From the NCBI RefSeq assembly GCF_000208865.1, contig NC_018396.1, forward strand, positions 6,318,514-6,382,513: a stretch of DNA of 64,000 nt, given 5' to 3'. Of this stretch, positions 1 through 11,255 are shown in pieces (within the stretch, counting starts at the first letter, position 1; each line of letters opens with the position of its first letter). A program made the translations under genes and the position numbers. The notes below the pieces were generated by a model. It ran no database searches, was not told where the DNA came from, and saw nothing but the letters and a program-made list of their open reading frames with translations. The DNA is from Neospora caninum Liverpool (lineage: Eukaryota; Apicomplexa; Conoidasida; Eucoccidiorida; Sarcocystidae).

Positions 1-3000
1 TGAAAGTGCGCCAACAATGAACGGAAGTCAAGTGTGCGAAGACTAAAAGGAACATTGGAGTCGGCCAGAGCAATACGCACCGCACTGGCTATCATAAGCG
101 CGGCACTCCGCCGGTTCCTTCTTGCCAAAGCTTCTCGTTTGCCTTGGAGCAGTCATGGTTTCCCCCCCCGTAACAGCCTGTTGACAAACCGGCGAACACG
201 CGGAAACCGCCAGAAGCTTGCTGGCTCCCACATAAGGGGCACGTGCCCATACCGGTAGGGATTTTGCAGCGCCCTCACGAGACTCCTGTTAACCGAATCA
301 CTGATGCCGCTGAGCTCACCACTTTTTTCCGGCTTCCAGAATCAAACAGCATCGCCAGCTTTACCGGAGAAGCTGTTGCCATTGTAGTCCTCTTGTAATA
401 GAGCGACGGTGCGTACATAAGCTTGCCAAAAACCATAGCTGTTTTGAAACCCATCGGGAACTACGAGCAAAGGAAGATAGCCAACGTCGCCTTTGCTGTT
501 GGCGCACAAGGTCCATCCGCCATTCTGTTTCCGTTGTGCTGAAGGTATGCATGGCGGGAAGAGACAGCGTCGCAGCCTTATGAGGAGGCAAAAAATGATA
601 AGTTCTTCATTCTTTTCCACAGTCAAGCAGTGACTATCCTGAAGCCTGTAAGGCGGAACTGCCTTTGCTGCGCACTTCTAAGCAAAGAAACTACAACAAC
701 TGTTCATCATGCGACTGTGTTTGTGTGATTACCTTGGTGGTCCAGAGCTCTAGCTCTTCTAGCCGATGTGGAACAATCTGCCGATTTGTGACACTTTTTA
801 AAGAGACAGCGTGGTCTGGGTGACTAACTCGCTACTGTCGGAGACCAGACTGTCTGCGAGGGCTTCTGTGGGAAAGACATGCCACGAAATGAGTGTGTCT
901 TCAGCACACTGTTCTCCGCTAGCCCAGTTTTGGTGCCATGATCGTATTCAGAGATCGTCCTACTCGCTTGTTTCCCGGAGAATATTCAAGGTCGGTGATA
1001 AAAGATGGCCGACCTGTTTCTTGAGTGGTCATATCATCAGTTGGCGTCGGGCAGCAGGCCTGGCACTTCGGCGAACCAGGTGACCCCAGAAGTTTTGTAT
1101 TTTTTCTGAACTGTCTGTATAACCTCCCATCGCATCCTCTAGTGGAGATTCAAAAGCGGGGAGCGCAGGCGCCTGTCTCACCAGATCATGACAGGTAGGC
1201 ACGGCTGGGAAATCTGCTAGACTGAGGAGCGGTGCAGACCGCAGAGCTACTTCATTAGTTTCAGACAGATCCTCGACGTTGGCCGTTTGACCTGGACCAG
1301 GCACTCGGGGAGATTCTTGAGAGGTGAAGAGCCTGGACGGTCTGGACAGCTAAAGGAGTATCGCATGTTGTAAATCGATAACCACATGTCTCTAATAGGC
1401 CTTACCAGTTCTTGAAAACGTGCACAGGTCGAGTACCACACAAAACGCTTCGTGGGAAAGTGGGAGATCCCGACGTGATACAGGACCCCTCGGAGTCGTT
1501 CACACAACAAGGTGATGATGCAGGTAACGTCTTTTGGCAGTTTATCCGGGTACCATGCGAATGACGCATCCGTTGATACAGGAATAAAGCCTGAGAGGAA
1601 CGGTTCCACAACGTGTTGTTACCTTTGCACGAAAGTGGCGTACTGATATTGGCTGATTGGAGGCCTGCCTACAACCCTGTCGGTCGAAGGGGGAGAAGAC
1701 CCGTAGGCACTTTGCATGGAAGCAATTGCCTCCTTGTGTCCGTAGAGGTCGAGCACTAGTCTGTTGCAGGTGTTTGAAACCTGTACGAGATTACATAATG
1801 AAACGATGATGATCTAACCTTTCCCGCGGTAGAGAGACATTTCATTTATTCCAGAGTGGCCGATTGACGTCTTCGAAGATGTGTAAGTAGGGAGCGGTGT
1901 TGCTCATTTGCTCCCGCCGATAGTGATGTTTGCTGTTATATCCTGCTCCCCAACATTTTTTGGCAATTAAATCGTATAATGGGATCGTGTCCTCTTGTGA
2001 CGTGCACTCCCATCCGTGCCCCTGTTTTTAAATGCCATATGACTGAACAAACCCGAATCAACAATGTATCGCCCGTCGAGCTTGATATCAACGTGACAAT
2101 CACGACTGACAATGCAGGAAGCAGCTTCACTTTCAGGGGGAACGCATGTTCTTTCCTCTTACATAGATAATCGGATCTCCTCCGTTGAGGGGAGAGTTGA
2201 ACTGCAGGTGACATCTAAGCAAATAGCACATGATACAGTAGCTTTTGCCACAGGACCGTTGAACACGAAAACCGCAGGTCGAGTTCAAGCTATGTGTGTC
2301 GTTATTGTAGGGTGCCATAAGTGTACGTACACCAGAATAATGGAGACTGAACCACCGATGGCACATCGAGTGATTGTGCGCGGGGGAAAAGACGGCACCT
2401 TGAACACAATACCGACGGCCATGACAGTTGGAAAATTTTGGTAGTTTTTTACTGGTGGAGTTCGTTGTACGTACGACGAGGAGGGCCGGATGCCCAATGC
2501 GTGGCCGGAACATGAACTTGCACCACTCATATGGGGAAAATCGTCGAAACACTGTCAAACTACAGATGAGCAAGGTGCAACGATTGCTTCACCGAGTTGC
2601 TCGTTTCGAATAAGATTCAGGTGGGTTCCCTGTGTTAACCAAGTGTGTAAATGAGGTGCCGGAAAAGCTCGGTGATAGCTGAGTGGAATGCACATTGCCC
2701 GTTGGCAGTCCGACAATTTTAGTCGAAAAAACTTCAGCTGATGAATGCCACAAAAACGAGGAACAACGTTAAAACTTCGTTCTTTGGTCTTGGGGACGCC
2801 CGAGAGGTGCCATCTACCGCCTTCATTCTTAAGCAACGAATAATCTACGGTGGCTCCCATTTATCCATGTGCGCTTCTGATTGGCCTGTATCCAGATTCA
2901 TTTTTCGACATCGATGTACTAACGCATTCATCACCATGACCATACGCCTTTTTGAACCAAACGGTCCGGCACGAGTTTTACGACTTGTGGGCATATTACG

Positions 3001-3609
3001 CCGTGTCACGTTCGCTTGTATTGTGCCGGAAGAAACAAACATACAAACGGGTCCCGATGACTGATTTGAGACAGCTGGTGGCTAACAGTGTGTACGCTTC
3101 AAACCCTCGATCTGCCCGCATGGCGTGGACGAGTTGCTGACGCGGATGCATTTCAGTTCTCCATTTTAACAGGCTGACTTTGAACCGGGAGACAATATGG
3201 TTCGTTCAGGAAAAAGACTGCCAACGGACATTGTCGCGATACTGCACCTCCGTGAAAATCCTATCTCGTATTCGTACCACACGCATCAACATGATCAACA
3301 CGCGCCACTCACATCATGGAATCTACGAATTTGTACAAGGGCGTTCGTAGACCTTTCCCGTGGTAACACAAGAAAATCAAAACCTGATGATCCCTTCTTC
3401 CTTAACCACAGGAAGCGACCGTATGCGCGTGCTGAGATGTCATACTTCAGCTGAATACCAGAATGTTTCTTTGCAGGATCCATTCACATCAGGGAAGCTG
3501 CGCCAGGCCACGCGCACTCGGCTTTGTCGCACCCCGAGACTCGACCCGGCGAAGAGAGAACAACGTTGTGGAGTAGGCAGCCGAACGAACAAGGTTGCAG
3601 CCAAAACTT
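1..3609. other. No gene recognised; 3' flank of the phosphatase gene
   Basis: No open frame here shows a domain, a consistent splice structure or similarity I can recognise. The part next to 3610 lies downstream of the minus-strand phosphatase stop codon and probably holds its 3' UTR. The rest is mixed-composition DNA with short random frames on both strands. A non-coding transcript or an unusual gene cannot be excluded by eye. Confidence 0.55.
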
Positions 3610-6600
3610 CTACAGGAAATAATCGGGAAGCGAGCGCACTTGCTGGAGGAGCCGCAAGAAACAAAACACATGAAAAACCAGGCGCTTTGCAACAGCCGAT
3701 TGCTCGCTTCAGGCATTCGTTGATGGAATTCATAATCAAGCCTCCCTTTCAATCTCTTGCTGCTAAGGCTGAGAGGTGGAGAGGGATCAACGTGCGGCGG
3801 AATAATGATATCAGAGCAGAGAAGCAAAAACGTTCACAGACAACTTTCACGATCGATCGCGAGATCTGAGCCTCACAGGACCGACTCTGGGTCCCGTCAC
3901 AACCCACACAAAGAAAAGCAGCCTGGGGTTATATTCACGACATGGGCGCCACAGATTGCGCGCTGCGCCCTCTGTGTTCGTGAACACAACACCTACACAA
4001 GTTGGGAGGCATTCCATCAAATAATTAGGGCACTCTGCACTCTGTCCCTCTCCGTGGCCAATCGCCTTAATGACTCTGCAGTTAATGTGTCCATATAGGG
4101 ACCTTTTTGCATGTTATGCGAAACCCCAGAATCTAACCGCAACAGAACTGGGGGCAAGCAGCAGCGCTTCTCTCCCTTACCTGAGGCTCTCCACGTTCCG
4201 GCGCCTGACCGAATTTAACAAATGATCGCTCCAAGTCATCGTTGACAATCATAAGGGACGCCTGCGGCCAGAATAGACACACAAATTGTGGACACATGTC
4301 GACTGTTTCCAAGAGACACGGGAAATTACACTCCTTCCAAGTCTGAGATATGGGATTCCGTCCGTTCCCCGAGGGAGCGAGATCTGATCCGCTCGTGTCC
4401 CCGAGAAAAATCGTCCAGGGAGGCACCATTTTTTATCCCCCGAACTGATGCACTCAGCTCAGATTCTATGCTGAGTTACCATGCGACCAAACGTTTGTTT
4501 ATCCCACCGACGAGCTTTTTGATGCTCCTCGTTGCACAGGGGGATAAAGGAAGTGCCCATGGAGAGGGGGATGAAGAAAAGAAAGGAAGACAAGAGAGAG
4601 ACCGACATGAGAATGGTACGTTCGAGAAGAAAGGTGCCGCGCCCCTACAGAATCCGCACCTGGTTGCCACAGCGGTAGCAGTAATTCGGAGCGCTGAAAA
4701 CCGTGCACACTTTCTCGTTGTGGCACCTGAAACACCAGTACGCATCAACAGCTAGGGAAAATAAAATTACATGGCGTCCATTCCATTTGCTTGCCAAGTC
4801 CTGTATCTGGATCCCGTCTAGACTTCTTCTGTTTTGTAAATGTTGGGTCTCGGACTGTTGAACAGACAGATAGCAGAACTGTTTCCTGTCGGTTTCCATA
4901 GCCGTGAGAACGCTTGCGTGGGTTTGTGGAAAACTGCGGAACCTGGTCTACGAACCGAGACGGTAGCTGTCCCCTTCGCTTCTGGAGAAAACTTGTCCAC
5001 AAGTCGCAAGTAGCCTGAAGCAGACTGGCGAGGTATCCATACAGCAGGCGTGGACGCAGGCGAAACAGAGCTTCTGCTCGACAGGAACCGCAAGAGTAAC
5101 AAACCAAGCTCGACGACAGGCCTCGAGCCTTCATGTTCGCTGTGGGGCTCTACAGGCGGCTCAAGAAAAAGAACCCATCACCACGTCAGCTTCGTCGCAG
5201 CATGAAGCGGCGCCGAAGCAGCATGCGCGAAGGAACAAACTACGATTTTGTGTCTCTCCGTCGCTCAACAAACGCGACGATCGCCGATGGTTTGTTCGAT
5301 ATCCCTCACCACTGGTACCCATCCTGCGCCAGCTGATGGGCGCGGCAGATGCAACCAACTCCGTTGAGGTGGAGAAACTGCTCCGTCACAGTCTGCCGCG
5401 AAAGCACACCAGACACACAGAGTACAGAACCCGCACTGACGCAAGTCGAGAACGAGGGAGACAGCTAACTGCACGTCTCCGGCTTTCAGTGAGAGGAGCG
5501 GATCTCCTAAGTTTCCGGTTTCAACGGACACACGTTCTGAACCACACAAAGAACTTGAGTTCAATCGGAACTCCAGAAAGAACTCCCTACCTTGGCGAGG
5601 TTGGAACATGAAATGAACAAAACAGACAGCTTACGATCCTGCTCTCACAAACCTATCGGCTCGCCGACTTACCGGACCCCAGAGCATCCCAGCGCCTCTG
5701 CTACTTGGAGCCCAGCCGTCTTCGTCAAGGCCTCCTCCCAGGGGATCGCCAGCGGTGACTGCCGAGACACCTCCAGGTGCGTCTGTCTGAGGAAGATCCG
5801 AGAGAAACATCGCGCTGTCATACGGGTCTGACCACAGCAGGTCGCACATCCCTCCCTCTTGCGGAGGCTCCTGGAACCTGCAAACACAGGCAGCACCGCC
5901 CGCAAGACTGCTGACGTTGGACTACAGGCCGTCATGAGAGTGCTGGGACGCACAGACAGACGTTTCCCTATTCCTCCTCTTTTTCCCGAGCAGACTCGAC
6001 GCACACACAGAAGAGTAAAACGGTGCCCGGCCTCGCTTTCATGCAGACAACCCGCTGCAACCCACGCCGCACTTCCGTGGAAACGACCTGTATACTCAGC
6101 TTACTCGCAACACATGCGTAGAGACATAAACACTCTGGAGCAGACCTCTTCATGGCTTGTCGCGCCACAAAATGCGTGAGTGGTTTTGTTGTGCATGCAC
6201 ATACACGCACACCCAGACAGGCATCTCTGCACATAAATGGGAGTATACACGTCCTTGTCGCTTCTTGCCCAATACGTGTCTCTCCGTGTCCACAGGTGGA
6301 ACGCCTCCACCTGCCATGGAAGCGGAGAAACTCACCGGTCAACTGCTTGAATGGCGTCAATGGTCATGAGATGCTTGCTGAGGCCGCCGTGGTCACAGAA
6401 GCATTCGGAGCCAATTGCAGCAGTGAGAGGAAGATAATCGAAGGCTTCAGTTAAGGCGGTCCAGACAGCGTTGAAGCCGTCTCCGTATTTTCGCGCACAT
6501 TCGTCGTAGAAACCATAAACTTGAGTGATGCCTCGGCTTTCGTGGTTTCCTCGCAGCAGAAACACTGCAGACACGTGGAACAGCGCAACGACGCATCACC

Positions 6601-9278
6601 CTTTTCCAGACTGGATCCCTGCTCAGTCCCTCGGGGCCAGTCGCCAGGCAAGACTTCTCAGGTCACGCGGCGAGACCCGTGACAGCTGTGACTCTCAGCA
6701 GCGCAGAGCTTCAGTGGGTGTGCAAAATTCACAGGGTGGTGAATACGCGACCGTGAAGATATACTTCTGGACAAGACTATACACATGTACGGACACATAC
6801 ATCTCCGTGTCAGCTACACACGAACACACGCGAGCAGAGACCGCCGTCGTTGGTCTACTTACTCTTTCTTGGATAGAGGACCTTGAACGCCGCCATCAGA
6901 CAAAATACTTCAACCGAGTAGAAGCCTCTGTCTACATAGTCGCCCAAGAACAAGTACGACGTGTTTGGAGGCTTGCCTCCTGCAACCGCAGTTCCACACG
7001 CACCTTGTCGAAAAAATGTTCGCCACATGCGTTCAGATGTCACTTGCATCGGAATACAGGAACAAAACGAGACGCTGCAAAGTGCCTTCTGTGTGCTGAA
7101 TGGAAGCACGCGTCAGCTCAGTGCCAGTAACCCAGCCGTTGCTACCAGCCTGTCAGACGTTAAGTGCATGAAGAGGAAACCGGCCAAACAGGGCTACCGT
7201 GCATCGCAGGACGCACGTCGCAGAGAACCGTTCGTGTAGGTCTAAAGTCACCCCTTTCCAGACGTCCACTGGCCATTGGAATAAGAGAACTGGATTTGCG
7301 CCTGACGGCCAAGGTAAGCGACGTGGTGCATTTGCTACCAGCTGTTTCTCCAGCCATCTGTGTCAAGGAGCTGATCTGCGTTGCCCTACCGACTCGGAAA
7401 AGCTCCAGCAGGTCGTAGAACTGGCCGTGAATGTCTCCAGCGACTGTCACTGGAGTTGGGACGCTGACGCAGTTCGGTTCGGATTTCTGAGGCAGCAACA
7501 CACGAGAGAGGAACCCTTGACTTCATTGCCGCCATCGATACCGCCGCCTGCAGGGGACCGCACGAACCCTATACATTTCGGTGGCTTGTGCGTTACCGTG
7601 CACACCACGAGGTTCACACATCGCTCACCTATCTCCCTCACGTGTCAAACTGGACCTGAAAAGACTCTCGTCAGGCTTCTGACCTGTTCAATGCTGAAAC
7701 TCTAGCAGACCCCCCTCAGAACGCGTGTCGGAAATGCGGAGAGCAGGAAAGAACACGATTCGGCAACAGTCGTGCTCGGCCGTTGTCAGCGATATGACGC
7801 AAAATTCCCGCCCGGATGCTCGACTCCGAAGAACTCTCCACAAATCACTAAAAAACAGAAACGCCATAGAAAGGAACTGTCGACGCAATACGGAACGCTC
7901 GTTTCCAACAGTGAACGTGTTTGTTACAAGGAAACCGCCCCTCTCTCTCTCTTCCTACGTACAGTAGACGTACCTATCCGTGCACATGCGATTCTAAACA
8001 CACCAACAGGGCGGCTACATCTCTAAATCTAGAAAACACTAGGGGGAACTGTAACGCCGATAGCCTCATGCAACTACGTAAATACCCAGCACTGGCGGCG
8101 ATCCTCGAACAGTTTTCCTCCGGCGACTTACCAGGGTGTCCTTCAAAAGTTCACACAGGAGTAACACCTCTTCCCTCCGAAGAGGCTGACATCGAAGAAG
8201 CTGTTCCACCCAGGCGTGCAGGTCGTTTTTCCGCCGTCTGTGAAGCTGAACCTCCCCTGCAAAACACGCGAAAAACAAAACTCAGGCGGACTCGCCCCAT
8301 TGGCCGATTCGCGTTTCGTGTTTCACGGCATCAACGTAAAAACTTGACGCAAATGGCGCTCAGTGGTTCACGCCGTCTGCCACAGGCCAATTCATCGTTT
8401 TACTTGGCACCCGCCAGGAAGTTGCTGGACGTACACCAGCAGCCATTCGCCCCAACCGATGTTCCCTGAAGTGCGTCTCCGAATTGACAGATGCACTTGC
8501 TCTACACCGAAACCTTTTGGACTCTTTGGAGAGACGTCGCATGCGAACACCCTCGTAGAAGCGGTGTGTGCGTCGCCATTCGGGCGTCCCCGATCGCCCG
8601 CCAACGCAGCAGCTTCGCGACAGACCTACCGGCATGAGGAAACTCCTTTCCATATTTCTTCCCATGGGCCTGGTCCAGATCTATCTCAAGGAGCTTGGCT
8701 CCGCTGCGACGCTGATTCATAGAATCCTTGCCAGCCGCAGCGTCGCCGCTGTGCTCCAGGGCTTCCCTCGATTTGCCGAAATCGCTCCACCCACTGTCAT
8801 CCTTTAGACCGCTTTTTAAGGAGCCATGAGTCAGGTCGCCACTGCATGCGCGAAAGTCCCTGCCATCTCGCAGAGAGGACGCGGCAACGCGAATTGAGGA
8901 CGCTCCCGTGGAGGCGCTGCTTTCGTCTGCAGCGCCGGACACTGGCCGGGCTCTGGTACCTGTTTTCTGTCTTTCTCCCAAGAGCTGTCCATCCTCATGG
9001 CCTTCCGTCGCTTCGTGAGGCGGGGCTCTTCGTTTATCGCCACGAGGCGATTTCCAATCGTCCGAGTCCGCGTCATCACCGTCGCACTGCCCAGTCGAGG
9101 AGTCCTCCCCATGTTGCTGACGCTTCCGAAGTTGATGCTGCTGCCTCACGTTGAACGAACGATCTTCTATCTCCTCGACACGTCGCATTGCGGCGGCGGA
9201 GAGGAGACCTCCTGTGGGCCCAGACATGTGTGCCTCCAGGCCGCCCTGACGGGGCACCTCCATTGCGCTGTCTTCCAT
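3610..9278 (-). CDS. PP2A-type Ser/Thr protein phosphatase catalytic subunit with N-terminal extension
   Basis: Metallophosphatase that removes phosphate from Ser/Thr residues. Exons, minus strand in coding order: 9278-8630, 8256-8132, 7486-7390, 6979-6863, 6564-6336, 5877-5673, 5392-5310, 4726-4660, 4261-4181, 3642-3610; phases close and give 561 residues. Family motifs seen in order: GDIHGQF (about 275), GDYVDRG (303), RGNHES (334), DHGGLS (387), CRAHQL (490), [13 protein letters not shown] (512), and the PP2A terminal DYFL. All metal- and phosphate-binding Asp/His/Asn positions are present. PP2A rather than PP4/PP6 is suggested by [11 protein letters not shown] and PERGEP. Oddities are a Ser/Gly/Asp-rich N-terminal extension of about 217 residues absent from ordinary PP2A (about 309 residues) and an insertion of roughly 30 residues after WSDPYD (about 427-459). 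The last exon is only 33 nt. The start is the first ATG of the long 5' exon; further upstream exons cannot be excluded. Confidence 0.9.
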
Positions 9279-11255
9279 CGTACAGCTGTGCCCGTCAAAA
9301 CCCAGGTTTTTGTGCGGCTAGAAAGCGAAGCTAATCACGTCTGAGATTATTCAGGGTGTCCCTTGAACTCCAGAGCTTGCTCGAGGACGATCGAAACAGA
9401 CGAGAAACCGGAGACCAACGAGCAGATTCGCATGCTTTCTGATTGACGGCGGAAAACGCGCAGCAAGGAAAGCCGAAACCGACCCCAATACTCAAACCAC
9501 GGCCTCGTGCGTGGCCAGCTCTGCAACCCTATGGGCTATTGTGGAGAGAACCGGAATAACAAAGCCGTTCCCTTGGGGGAGTGTGGACCACAAAACGACG
9601 TGCCTACGCTAGCCGTCGCTGGCCGGGTCTCGCTCCACGGAAAAGAACGGTGTCCTTCCTGACGGTCCGTTCTCTTCTCTAGCCTGATGTATCATCGAAA
9701 AGAAGAGTCTGCTTTTAGAACTTGTAGGGTTCCAAATATGTGCAAAAAGCCGGGACCGCGACTGGCGCCTTGCGGAAACTTCTGCGGTTCACGCTGAACA
9801 AGCTGCACGAGCCCAGCCCTTCTTCGACAAAATGCAACCGCCAGCATACAACCCTCGTTTTGCCGGGGATCGCGTGCGTTCACAAGGGGGTTCGATGGGG
9901 AGCAAAGTCTCTTTAAAGAGGGAGGAAGGAGGAGCTCAACAGAAAAGGTCACCCGTAACAGCCAACAGCAGTGGCCAAGAAATTGAGATCACGGTGTGGC
10001 AGAGTTCTTACTTTCTGTCATCCAGAGAGCCGTAAGGCACGACGCGAAGACACGTGGTTGCAGATTCAAGAAATGGCGAAAAACCGCCAGGAAGTGAAAA
10101 AAATCGACACCGGAGGCGGATACTGTCTTATCACGGACGTGCGCATCTACCACAGTTGTTGCACAAACCCCCTGAGAAAAGCTCGCCTCTCCACAGACGT
10201 CGACGAATGAGAAACCATGCTCTAATACGCCTGTAAAGGATTGTGTGTACATGCGAGTAAAAAACGCCAACAGCCTAAAGGCAACCACAAAGGAAATGCA
10301 ACAATAGCAAACGACGAGATGGGAGCAGAACAGCGAGATTTTCTTCGGTTCTTGCGATCCACCTTCAACAAAATCGCACCCTTCATGTGACAGAGCAGAC
10401 AGCGCGCACAGCATGCCACCCGAGCGATTGGCAAAAAACACACGGCAAGGGTACCGAGCAAAACCATTGATATCTCCTTTTCGGAGGCACCCTGAACAAA
10501 CCGAGGCGTAAAGTCACAAGGTCTCTTGTGTACGAGGATGGAACAGAAACTTTTTCTTGATGTGGCAGCCATTTCTCGGCACAACTCCGCGTCGCTGTCG
10601 TGGTGGGTATCTTCAGTGAAAGACAGATAGAACCAGCAATCTCCCCTGCGTTTCACGCTGGCTTACCAGCAGTACCGGCAGGTTCGAAGGAAGTTCGTCT
10701 CGCCTCAAAAAGGCTCTGTGACTTTATTGGAGCACCCGGAGCGAAAGCACTCCTACTGAATTACTGGACCCGACTGATCGTTATCCGCACATCGCTCCGC
10801 TGAGTTAGGGGTTCTGTGCCTAATAGAGCACCGCTGTCTCCATACCCGTGCCCTCCACCAGGCAAAAGCGGCGCTAGCCTCCTCTAACTCAACGTCTAAG
10901 ACGCCTCGCATGTTGCCTCCTTGTGAACTTGATGCAACGGGCGGCGTCACCTAGCATTTGCGAGTAACAGTGCCGAAACGGATTCACTTGCCAGAGTGCC
11001 GTACGCGTGCACGCCTACTGTAGTAGAGCCGAGCTATTTCGCATCAAGCCTCGTGCCCATATTACAGCAGCGATTCTTGCGCGGCATCGCACACGCGTGA
11101 CTGCTGCAAAGCGAGACGACAGCGCATCTTTGATTAACCTCACAGCCGGGCGTGCTGCTAGCAAAATAACCCATCCGAGGCGCCACATGAGTAGCAGATG
11201 ACGAGGAAAAAGAGGAGACCGTTGGGGAAGCTCGTGAAGAAGGACCGCTCATAAA
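9279..11255. promoter_or_regulatory. Divergent intergenic region between phosphatase and IFT140
   Basis: This spacer of about 2 kb separates two genes transcribed away from each other, so it should contain both promoters and both 5' UTRs. I see no TATA-like element or repeat that I would call a regulatory site. A small minus-strand frame at 10222-10572 is listed separately. Confidence 0.5.
10222..10572 (-). CDS. Possible small membrane protein, unrecognised
   Basis: A 116-codon frame starts at an ATG with an A-rich upstream context followed by G (GAGAAATGG), which resembles the preferred coccidian start. The protein begins with basic residues, has one hydrophobic stretch (around VLLGTLAVCFLPIARVA, residues about 40-58) followed by a Cys-rich stretch, and has a second hydrophobic region near the end. 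I do not recognise the family. It lies in the 5' spacer of the phosphatase gene on the same strand, so it could instead be part of that gene's 5' UTR. The C-terminal part may be read-through into an intron, because many such genes are spliced. Confidence 0.25.
   Translation of the reverse strand: MAATSRKSFCSILVHKRPCDFTPRFVQGASEKEISMVLLGTLAVCFLPIARVACCARCLLCHMKGAILLKVDRKNRRKSRCSAPISSFAIVAFPLWLPLGCWRFLLACTHNPLQAY

Noticed and set aside
3360..3869. 169-codon plus-strand frame
   Set aside because: Random composition, no motif, and it overlaps the supported terminal exon of the phosphatase on the other strand.
4133..4180. Read-through C terminus of the phosphatase after GEPQ
   Set aside because: It starts with a perfect GTAAGG donor, and a downstream exon restores the conserved DYFL tail. 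A second candidate ending near 4083 (Ser-His-stop) lacks the motif.
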